Below are positions 38,501 through 47,283 of a stretch of DNA of 64,000 bases, one piece after another (within the stretch, counting starts at the first letter, position 1; every line of letters starts with the position of its first letter). The DNA is from Sorghum bicolor (lineage: Eukaryota; Streptophyta; Magnoliopsida; Poales; Poaceae), in NCBI RefSeq assembly GCF_000003195.3, contig NC_012873.2:66783615-66847614 (forward strand), written 5' to 3'. The notes beneath the pieces are model-generated. The model ran no database searches. It was not told where the DNA came from and was given only the letters and a program-made list of their open reading frames with translations. Both the position numbers and the translations under genes were made by a program.

Positions 38501-41026
38501 TTAAGAGCAACATATCTGAAAGAGGACAGGCACAGTAAATACCCCGCCTATAAATGTTTCATTGATCAAAAGAACATAACCAACAGCAACCATTTGTTCC
38601 ATGTATTATTGCTTGAAAAATAGTACCAGCTGAATCAATTTCATAGGCTATAATAACTGCAACTGCAAGTTTAATATAGGCACATACTACAACTAGCAGG
38701 TCCATCAAACATGGTAGAAGAAACTAATCACGAACAGTGTTTATAAAAAGAAGGAAAACAATAAGCAAGCGAGAGCAACAAGAAGAACATATCGACCTTA
38801 TATTGTTGTCACGGTTAGACAAGAATCTACCCAAAATATTGATTGCCAGAACACGCAAACCACTAGTAGCTTCAATACCCATTATAGTCTGAACACACTC
38901 GTACAGAATGGCATTTCCAGCATTCTTGTTGGACTCAGTTTTTGTTGCAACCTGGATAAGTAATTGCAAGTTTAGTTAGCACAACATGGCATATATCACA
39001 CATCTGTCATGGGCTAAATAATGCAAAACTAGTCCATGGTAATATATAGCAGATCTGTAATGTTGTAATCCTATAGCCCTATACCATGATTGGCATGTAA
39101 GACCAAAAGGCATGAAAGTATTGAAACCAAGAAAAAAAATATGACAAAAAGATATAGGCCCTTGCTGAAATATGGGTGCTTTGTACCATAAACAATAAAT
39201 GCAGCTGTAATCAGAGGCGGAACCAGATGAAAAACTAGGGGGGGGGGGGGGGGGGGCAAGATGAAGGTAAGGCTTGGTTCAAGAACTTCTTTCCTTTCAA
39301 ATACCTATTACTACAACGGCGAAGCAGGGCTGTTTAAAAAAATTCAGACCATTGGGGGTGCCTTGGCCCCTGCTAGCGGCCCCTGGCTACGCCTCTGGCT
39401 GTAATGAATGTGGAACCAAAGATAACAATTAATCAATCACCTGAGCAAGAATATCATTCATATATTCACTGCAATCTGCATCTCCTTGACCCAGGATCCG
39501 CAAAAGTTTAAGGACTCGAATATGCAAGAATGGATCAACAATGCCAGAAACATCATACTCAGGAGCATATGAACTATTGGACACATCTCTCAGTATGCGC
39601 ACCAAACCTTCAATGCAGTTCTGCAATGAGAAGAAATTGTGTCTCAGCCACTCAGGAATAGTACCATTTTCAGCAAATAAAATGTTAAAAATTATAAAAC
39701 TGTGCATCTCCTATATGAAGAGAGAGAGAGAGAGAGTGATACATCAATTATTAAATAGGATCACCATTTAATCGTCATGAGAAAATGTTAAACAAATAAA
39801 TGACCTGGTTCCAGAGTTTTCTTTTTTTCTGTATGCTTCCATGTAGAAATAGATGCCCTTACCTTTCTCAGGTACTCTAGAGCATCTCTGCTTGCTTTGC
39901 ATAGTTCTGTGCAGAGCTGAATTGCTGATATAAGAACCCCATGGTGTTTTTCCTTCAACAATGATGCAGCCAGTCCCATGAAGTTCTCTGCCAAATCTGG
40001 CACTTTCCTGACAATCCTTATAGAGCACAAAGCAGCCTAATAAACAAGTAGAAGTATACCATGAATTAAATTGCATCCAAAAATATGCGTACAGCAGTTT
40101 ATACATAGACCAATTGATGAAACCATTCACAACAAGCCTGAATTTGGTAATTCTATGCAGTTTCTGAATCAAACTAGGTTCCAAGACTATTCAAATTCCT
40201 TGAAATGACACATCAATAATTCAGCTATCAGTTGTTTGTTTTCGCCATGCTCCGCTGGGCTCGATTGAATTACAATATACAGGAAAATACCTTTTTCTTT
40301 GTATTGACATCCCTAGTGCGCATCAAGCTCTCCACTTCAGGTGAAAGATCCCGTGCCATTTCAGCAGAGCAGATGTTCCCAAGAGCACACAGTGCAAGAC
40401 CCACGATGAACTGGTTCGTGTGGTTGAGATCTCTGCCACCAGATTAAGCACTAACATTACTCAAAACTCAGCACAGCATTTGAGCAGACAAACACTCGCG
40501 GAGTGATACTGCAGAGACAGCATGGGCGGCCTACTGTTTGAGGGAGTTGGTGACGAGCATGAGCACCTCCTGACGCTCGTCGAGGAGCAGCATGAGGCCG
40601 AGGTAGCCCACCCGCTTCTCCGGGTACCCCGTGGCCGCGATGAGCTTGAGGCACTCCATCTGGGCGAAATGGGTGGGGTAGCCGAGCATGTGGATGAACA
40701 TGAGCTTGGCCATGTTTCTGTGCCGGAGCACCGGCTCATTCTCGCTGATGGCCGTGCGTATCGCCGCGCATTCCCGCCGCACCACCGCGCGCTCCTCCGC
40801 CGCCGTCTTGCACGTGCGTATCGCGCGTATCATCTCCCTGCGGGAAGCTCACGAAGCACAGTTACAGCATTGGTACGCGCGAGCGGCGAGCATGACGGAT
40901 CCGGCGCAGAAGTTTGGGGAATTTGGGAAGTGGGGCGGAGTCTCACCGGAGGCTCGTCCCGGAGGAGAAGGGGCTCAGGGCGATGTCCGAGGCGAAGTCC
41001 TCGACGATCTTCTCGACCGTGTCCAT
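31227..41026 (-). CDS. AP1G: AP-1 complex subunit gamma (gamma-adaptin)
   Basis: Twenty minus-strand exons: 41026-40947, 40837-40535, 40432-40291, 40036-39863, 39620-39441, 38951-38797, 38515-38425, 36913-36750, 36679-36625, 35995-35873, 35782-35687, 35284-35157, 34474-34370, 34271-33985, 33684-33577, 33489-33427, 33338-33264, 33186-33011, 32626-32522 and 31322-31227. Phases agree throughout; total 901 residues. Residues 1 to about 598 form the armadillo-like adaptin trunk ([40 protein letters not shown]). Residues 599-776 are the hinge with clathrin-box-like LLDL. The rest is the gamma ear ([17 protein letters not shown]). AP-1 sorts cargo into clathrin vesicles at the trans-Golgi network. 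Hinge exons 16 and 17 look duplicated. Introns hold a Pack-MULE, an hAT MITE and a Stowaway. A 9.9-kb Mutator-like element begins 158 bp upstream of the ATG. Confidence 0.96.
35488..35516. repeat. (TA)n microsatellite in AP1G intron
   Basis: Short TA tract in the intron between AP1G exons 11 and 12. Confidence 0.85.
37107..37890. mobile_element. Pack-MULE-like element in AP1G intron 7
   Basis: A 784-bp insertion is bounded by an exact 9-bp direct repeat CATATATAC (37098-37106 and 37891-37899). Its inverted termini start GAGAAAATGGCTATTATAG and remain alignable for about 93 bp, ending AATAGGACTCCAAACGTT on both arms. A 9-bp duplication with long inverted ends is diagnostic for Mutator-like elements. 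The interior (about 37366-37600) is strikingly GC-rich in an AT-rich intron, with Pro/Arg-rich open frames on both strands. That is typical of Pack-MULEs carrying captured host gene fragments. The source gene is not recognised and no transposase is present, so the element is non-autonomous. Confidence 0.88.
37944..38088. mobile_element. Stowaway MITE in AP1G intron 7
   Basis: A 145-bp element with ends CTCCTTCCGTTCCAAATTGT and, inward from the right, CTCCCTCCATTCCAAATTGT, flanked by TA (37942-37943 and 38089-38090). It lies 54 bp from the end of the Pack-MULE-like element in the same intron. Confidence 0.88.
39212..39397. mobile_element. hAT-type MITE in AP1G intron 5
   Basis: A 186-bp element with ends CAGAGGCGGAACCAG and, inward from the right, CAGAGGCGTAGCCAG. 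It is flanked by an exact 8-bp direct repeat GCTGTAAT (39204-39211 and 39398-39405). The CAGAGG ends and 8-bp duplication define hAT elements. It contains a G-run at 39239-39256. Confidence 0.9.
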
Positions 41027-41039
41027 GTTGAGATCTCCG

Positions 41040-41041
<2 letters not shown>

Positions 41042-41073
<32 letters not shown>
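41042..41073. repeat. 32-nt poly-G (poly-C in the AP1G leader)
   Basis: Thirty-two consecutive G on the plus strand, ending the non-coding leader 16 nt upstream of the AP1G start codon. In AP1G orientation it is a C-run. Length may be unreliable in any assembly. Confidence 0.9.
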
Positions 41074-41076
<3 letters not shown>

Positions 41077-41184
41077 GCCGCCGCGAGGGGAGAGCTCGCG
41101 GGATCTGAACGCCGTGGTGGTTGGGGGCGGGAAGCAGCGGAAGGCGAGGTGGGGCGAACAGGGCCGCGGATCTGAGCTCTGCAA

Positions 41185-41334
41185 CCCAATTTTTTACAAT
41201 TTGGCCCTTTTTTTGAAAAAAGTTCACAATTGGACCCCTGGAAAACTTAAATGCAGAAATGGACCCAGGGGTCGGCGCCATGCATCATGGCGCCGAGGTT
41301 TCACGTCTCGGCGCCATGGATCACGGCGCCGAGG
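41185..41334. repeat. Left terminal inverted repeat of the Mutator-like element
   Basis: 150 bp, nearly identical in reverse complement to 50899-51049. The inner half contains two palindromic GGCGCC modules. Beyond the TIR, two further copies (GGCGCCACAGATCACGGCGCC) lie at about 41380-41425. Confidence 0.93.
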
Positions 41335-41708
41335 CCCCTGGCTGCCTTCTGACTTGGATCCGACGTGGCAGGGAGCTCGGCGCCACAGATCACGGCGCCG
41401 AGCTCGGCGCCACAGATCACGGCGCCGAGCTCCCTGGTACTAATCATCCGACGCCTTCGCTACCAGTTCATATTTTCATCTCCCCTCTCGGCTCTCTCTC
41501 TCCAAAAACCGAGCACGAATTTGGATTCAATATTTGGACCATCAAAAGTTTGATTTGTTCCATAGATCTTGAAGAGCCAGGTATACTCTTTCACATATTA
41601 GTTTTTGACTCATTGATTTGACCTATATTACACGTATGTTGTAGACTTAGATAAACCATTTATAGTTTTTTGAATGGATGATTAATATTTTTCTTATGCA
41701 ATCGTAGA

Positions 41709-42436
41709 ATGCCACGTCGTGGAAAAAGTAGCAAACCAAGGTAACCTTTCGACATGTTTCGTTAAATTTCATTCCTCATTATTTATCATTTGGTAAATTG
41801 TAGTTTTCGGTTCAATCGTTATTTGCTATGATTTCTTAGAATTGAATTATTTGAACTGTAGCTATGGCCGGACGACCGGTAGTCCGTACATCCACAAGCC
41901 GCTTCCTAGCGGTGTTCCAGTACCTATGTGCTTTTGTGGTGATCCTTGCAAGGTAGAAATTTCGGAAGACGAGGAAACCTATCGGCAGAGGTATTGGATG
42001 TGTTCGAATTTTGCCTGGGAGCCTACGCCAAAACAACGCCGCAGTAACTTTATTGTAAGTTATTTTTTCTATTGTGCACTTATTAATTTGTGTCCTATGA
42101 AGCATGATTTAATGTTTTGAACAAATATATTTGTTGCAGACCCCTCCACCATTGTGTGATTTTGAGCAGTGGATCGACACTGAGATTAAGGAGTCCGACA
42201 AGCGGCTTCTACAAGGCCTAAAGGAGTGGGATGCGGAGCGTGCTGAGATATTAGAGAAGAGACGTAGAGAGGAGGCTCAAAAGAGGGAGCACAAGGAAGA
42301 GGAGGAAAGAAGACGTGTTGCTGCGGCTCGGGAGGAGAGGGAAAAGAAGCTTGAGCGTGTGCGCCGAGCGAAGGCAGCGATGGATGAGAATCCAGATGCC
42401 GAGAGGAAGGGAAAGTGGCCTCGTTGCACTCAGTAG
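41709..42436 (+). CDS. Zinc-finger/coiled-coil protein of the Mutator-like element (GRF-like)
   Basis: Three exons, 41709-41740, 41862-42054 and 42140-42436, give 173 residues. The start is MPRRGKSSKP. The middle exon holds a Cys-rich module (VPVPMCFCGDPCKVEISEDE ... RYWMCSNFAWEP). This resembles the first half of a GRF-type zinc finger: Cys pair, acidic strand, then an aromatic-Cys strand. The last exon is almost entirely a charged coiled coil (LEKRRREEAQKREHKEEEER). It is the outermost gene on the left, transcribed inward from the left TIR and converging on the other three genes, the position mudrB holds in MuDR. No sequence relation to MURB is claimed. Function unknown; DNA or RNA binding as a helper of transposition is possible. 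Confidence 0.8.
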
Positions 42437-42654
42437 TTACATTACCTTCTTGTTCTTTGTTTGGTTCATGGACAATATTGTTTTTGTGTTGGACTTTTCA
42501 ATTTATTGTCATGTAATGCACTATAGCAATTTTAATTTAGTTTCATTATTAGTAGACAATATTTTTATTTGAGTATTGCATGGGCAATGAAATGAGGATA
42601 ATTAGTTGAAATGGAAGTTAACGAACTAGTATATTGCATAACTACTAGCACACA

Positions 42655-42855
42655 TCACATTGAATGGCATGTCAAAACATGCACCAAACAAGGGTGCAGA
42701 GGTCCGAGACTAAACCTAACATGCCTTAGGTAATTCAAGCAATTAACAAGCACAGGGAATGGCATGTGAGAACATATACCACACAAAGGTACATAGTTCT
42801 TTCGACTAACCCTAACATGCCTTAGGTGATTAAACCAAACAACAAACATATGGAT
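42655..42855. repeat. Imperfect tandem duplication between convergent genes
   Basis: Two copies about 105-110 bp apart share 'gaatggcatgt', 'ctaacatgccttaggt' and neighbouring words. It lies between the stops of the two convergent zinc-finger genes and may belong to both 3' UTRs. Confidence 0.65.
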
Positions 42856-42882
42856 GTGGCCTGTGAATTAGTTCAGTTCTAC

Positions 42883-43560
42883 CTAGTAGTGTGGCCACAT
42901 AGCAAACTGTGTTGCCCCTTCTCCATAGTATCCTCCCGTTGTTGGTGGTGGTGGTGGGGGTGGTGGTGAAGGAGGGCCCTTGTTCTTGTGATTAGGGCAT
43001 GTGCAGTATGGATCATTGCATATTGTGTTTTGGGAGCCAGTAGCATTGCTGTTGTCGTCCTCTTCGTCATCCTTGTAACCACAGCTAACTTCCGTTTCTA
43101 AATCAAAGATACGGTCCTGCAGGTAGTAGATGTACTCTGCATGAGGATGAATAGGTCTAGGATCGACCCATCTGGTGAAGCCACAGTTCTCTTTTGACAA
43201 GGATGACTGCAATAAGTATGTAGCTTTAGCACAAGAGAGTATCTTATTGAAGGTTGAATTAGTAATATGACTTACCCATGCTCGTGGACATTTGAAGAAA
43301 CGACGCCCTCCATCTATCCCCTCTATGTACATCTGCACCAAACAATCCTCACCATGCATACATTTTGGCCACTCTTCTTTTCGGTCATCATATGCCCTCA
43401 GTGGTGCCTCTTTAGTAAAATCATGTTTGCTCTCAAGGGGGAACCTATCATAAATTGCTTCCTCAAAGTCTTTAGGACCAAGAGGACCCTCCCAAAGAAA
43501 GGGATTACCCTTCATCGCCGCCTTTCCCTTTCCCTTCCCTCTAGACGACCCTCCAGACAT
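42883..43560 (-). CDS. GRF-type zinc-finger protein of the Mutator-like element
   Basis: Two exons, 43560-43276 and 43206-42883, give about 202 residues. The 69-nt intron (43275-43207, GTAAGT...CAG) is a multiple of three with no stop, so an intron-retained form would also be open. The spliced joint restores FKCPRAW|SSLSKENCGFTRW, a recognisable GRF zinc finger: KCMHGEDC, GRRFFKCP, then CGF.RWVD. A basic N-terminal tail (GGSSRGKGKGKAAMKGN) precedes it. After it come an acidic stretch, a second Cys cluster (CNDPYCTCPNHKNK) and a poly-Pro run. GRF fingers bind nucleic acid or protein in several DNA-repair proteins; the role here is unknown. It lies downstream of the PMD gene on the same strand. 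Confidence 0.85.
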   Translation of the reverse strand: MSGGSSRGKGKGKAAMKGNPFLWEGPLGPKDFEEAIYDRFPLESKHDFTKEAPLRAYDDRKEEWPKCMHGEDCLVQMYIEGIDGGRRFFKCPRAWVSHITNSTFNKILSCAKATYLLQSSLSKENCGFTRWVDPRPIHPHAEYIYYLQDRIFDLETEVSCGYKDDEEDDNSNATGSQNTICNDPYCTCPNHKNKGPPSPPPPPPPPTTGGYYGEGATQFAMWPHY

Positions 43561-43639
43561 TTTTACTTGAACTGAACAATCTCAAGTGAGTAGCAACGCT
43601 CTCACCACTGCGTATATATATAGGAACCCAATAGTTGGT

Positions 43640-43830
43640 AGCCGTTGTAGTATATAATAAATGCACCTGAAAAGCCTAGATTCGATTACTGAAAAGCCTA
43701 GTTGAAAACTGAAAAGTCTATTTGGATTGTCATCTGAAAAGGCTAGATTCGTTCACTGTTTCGGATGTGATGATTCAATGAAAAGCCATATTGGTTCACT
43801 GTTTCTGAAAAGCCTACACTGCGAAAACCA
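43640..43830. repeat. Repeated CTGAAAAGCCTA motif upstream of GRF gene
   Basis: About six copies of (c)tgaaaag(c/t)(c/g)ta occur in 190 bp, immediately upstream of the minus-strand GRF gene. They could be promoter repeats or replication slippage. Confidence 0.6.
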
Positions 43831-44143
43831 ATAGGAATGGACCACAGAATATGTGCACTACATTGAATAATTCATGGAAAAAATTTGCAAGAGTTTCCCC
43901 TATTTTTGGTACATCCACAGTTATAAATTGACATCACAGTACAATACAAACATTGATTCATCCAAATATCACAACACAAGCACATACGCCATCAGGAATG
44001 ATAGTTCAGATAGTCCACAGAGACCATACAGTCCCATATAGTACAAATAGTCCACAAAGTTCACAGTGTCGATACATGCAAAATAACAGAAGTTATGCCA
44101 TCAAATCTAAGCTGCTACCATGGTGTTAGCACAGAAGTCATCC

Positions 44144-47100
44144 TCACTGCCTCCTAGTCTTACCCTTACCCTTGTGGCCAAGAGCATCGGTGCCTGGAGT
44201 GTACCTACAAGGCGAACGACGTCGCCTTCTTGCAACCTGCGAAGGCTGAGTAGAAGGAGCATCAGGAAGCTGAGATAACCCAAGCTCGTCATAGTCACGC
44301 TCCTCGGCCACCCCCTCTTCGTCCTCATCATCATCGCTTTGAAAAGTGTCCATAGTTGGCCGAGACGAGCTCTGTCCTCCAGATCCTATAAACATTGTTC
44401 AAATTATGTGTGCACTTAATTTATTATCTCATACCATGAAAATTGCTCAGTTCAAATAAACAACAAATTTAATAAAATTATACCTTCCAAAGAAGATGTA
44501 CCATGCACAACAGGTGTGTTGCATTGTCGTTCCTGTGGCACATGCACATTCATCGCAGCACTAGTACCGCAACCGCACCGAGCTGCAGCACGCCTAAGCC
44601 TACGTGCTAGTCTCTATTATGCAAAGATTAAAATTCATATTGTTAGATATATGATAAATGAGGGTCGTAATACTTGTTCTTAGATAAATTCGATGTCAAG
44701 TACTTACTCCAAGAAAGTTGTTTAGTGTGTGCTCGTCCACACCTGTTCTTGGAAACCGTTCGATGTCAAGTACAGATTGCTTTATTGCGTTGCCCTATAA
44801 GATAAGACATGTAATAGTTTATATAGGTGCAATTTATAAAATGGAAAGGACAACAATCGTACAATTGTATAGTGGAAAGGACATGTACCACTCGGTCCAA
44901 GACAGGTGCTGCCTCGATAAGTGTCCCTTGTCGTGCTGCTAGGTCATAGGAAGTGTCCTCATCCTCAGATGATTCAAGGTACGCATAATCTGCTTGGGTC
45001 CACTGAATTTTCAACCTTGTTCGTGTAACACCTAGGTACCAAGTAAGGTATGCACGAAAATTGTAGTTGGTATGTGGTTGCTCATTTTCGTAGAGGTTGT
45101 CATGAAACTGGTCCCACACCTCTATGTACTGACGATGCAACGTTTCAAACTCAACTGTCTTCTTTTGCTTCTGACGATCAATCCTAAAATTAAATATTAA
45201 AGATGAAAATAATAACACAGATTTAACAACATTGATTCTAAAACTTAGTACGTGGATAAAATATTGAACTAGCAACATGAATATAGTAGGTATGAAATAA
45301 ATTTCAGCAAGTAGGTTGTAGTAGCACACTTCAAATACGTTGGAAATGACTAAGGATATAAATTTCAGCAAGCATGGATTTGCAATAGCACATTTATAAA
45401 TTTCAGCAAGCATGGATAGGCACTAAGCATGTAAATTTCAGCAACATTTATATAAATTTCAGCAAGCATGTAAAAAGTACCAACATGCATATAGGGGGTA
45501 ATAAATTTCAGCAAGGATTTATATTGGACTAAGTAGCAAATAAATTTCAGCAATCATGTAATTTTCAGCAACATTTAAGGTATTGAACTTTGAATAAATA
45601 TTGAACTTTGAATAAATTGCAGTCAACATATCTATCAAATGCATGGAATAAATTACCAAAATAACTTACTTGTGCAGCTCCACGGAAGTATCAAATGGAG
45701 GGACAGGCCATTGCTGGCACAAGCCAAATTGGCGGGCTACTCGATTTGGAAGGTGCCACTCAACAGCATAGAAGCAAATCAGAGGGCAGATCATCAAGTA
45801 CAAGTCTTCATCCTCGCTACACATGCTGCTTACTCCAAGATGTAGCGCATCATTCGCCGTGTACGGCTCCCAATTAACCTGCAAGCATAAGACATGTATA
45901 TGGCAAGTTAGACAAACTATCGAGCATACAATAAACAAGAACTACTGCATTTTACTCACCATGGAGGGCCTAAGCGTGTCGAGCTCATTGGCATACTGTA
46001 CGTACGCACGTGAAGTCCTGCTGAAGGCGACTTTCGCCTGGTCCCAAAGATGGGCAAACGTCGGACGGTGACGAGGGTTGCCCACTGCAAACCATTCCCG
46101 AGGAGCGTCAACTATGGGCCGTCCAACTGGAAGACGAGCCCACATCCAAAGCTGCAGTAGGTAAACACAACCACCAACGGAAGAACTACTTGCGGTCCGA
46201 CGACATGCCTCACAAAGGCTACGGTATAGGTAAGCCAGCACTCCCGAAGCCCAGCTGTAAGTACCTGAAACCGTTGCAATCAATTTAATCAATGCATACG
46301 TAAACATAAGAAACCAAATTAATAATAACTGTGTAAGGGAAAAGTACCTGTGGTGTCCCAGTCAGTGAGGCACGGGAGGTACATCCACGATGCAGTGTCC
46401 CCTGTCGCGTCAGGGAAAAGAACACACCCAAATAGGTGCAAGATCCAAGCTCTACAGTAGTAGGCAACTGTCTCCTGGTCCGCATGTGCCGGACAATTAC
46501 CAAAGCTCTGCCTAAGCCAAGCAATTGGTACCCCAGTGGTGCGCTGCGTCGGTGCCTCCGGAGGAAGTGGTCTTCCAAGGAAGGCCTCAACTCTGGCCCT
46601 CCAACCATCGGGCCTGCAGTGTCCGATAACTGGACGACCTCTAACACTCAAACCCAGGATCTTCTGAGTGTCCTGGAGTGTAACAGTCATCTCTCCACAA
46701 GGTAGGTGGAAACTATGAGTTTCTGGCCTCCATCTACAATTTAAAGAACATTGTTGTTAGGGTTTTCAGAAAGATAGATAAAGTTTGTTCAAAAAAACAT
46801 ACGATTACTATAGATAAATGGTGCACCTGTCAACCAAAGCTGTGATCGCCGCGGGGTTAATTGGAGGCAACCCACGACGAACCTGATACGATATGACATC
46901 TAGGCCAGCCCTCTGCAGCAGAGGTGTGTACCTGTCGTCATACCGCATCTCCTCGAACTTGTCATGCGTTCGAGGTCGAAGCGGGGGTAGTTCCTGCAAC
47001 CATACAATCAAGTTATTTAATTCATAAGTACACAAATTAATAATAAATGAAAAGCAAAGATCAAAGTAAGTACCGCCCCCTCGGCAGTGAGTCGTCCTCG

Positions 47101-47145
47101 GTGCTTCACCTCGTAGTATGGATCCAGGAGGTGGAACTGCTCCAT
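44144..47145 (-). CDS. Plant mobile domain (PMD, aminotransferase-like) protein of the Mutator-like element
   Basis: Nine exons: 47145-47074, 46993-46827, 46733-46348, 46264-45960, 45878-45670, 45183-44889, 44794-44708, 44613-44484 and 44385-44144. The phases agree and give 630 residues with no disruption. The N-terminus MEQFHLLDPYYEVKHRG and the following LLQRAGLDVISYQVRRGLPP, FHLPCGEMTVTLQDTQKILG and GRPVIG are typical of PMD proteins, often annotated as serine/threonine phosphatase 7 long form homologue or aminotransferase-like. The rest is a helical PMD core, then a Cys/Ser-rich and acidic tail ending KGKGKTRR. PMD domains occur both in transposons and in host MAIN/MAIL proteins that maintain silencing. 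It lies 138 nt downstream of the transposase stop, same strand. Role in the element unknown. Confidence 0.9.
45298..45575. repeat. Recurrent TAAATTTCAGCAA words in PMD intron
   Basis: Seven near-exact copies of TAAATTTCAGCAA, plus one partial, are scattered at uneven spacing through the intron between PMD exons 5 and 6 (near 45299, 45359, 45397, 45430, 45451, 45510, 45540 and 45562). Several continue GCATGG or CATG. Confidence 0.85.
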
Positions 47146-47283
47146 CCTATAAACAAATTTGATCCATTAGTTAGTAATTAAGCAGAAAAAAATTATACAT
47201 TACAATGTCATTATATTAAACAAAGGAGCACTAGAACATGTATGTCTGCCAAAAAGTTAGTTGCATATGAAAGTATTTAACAA

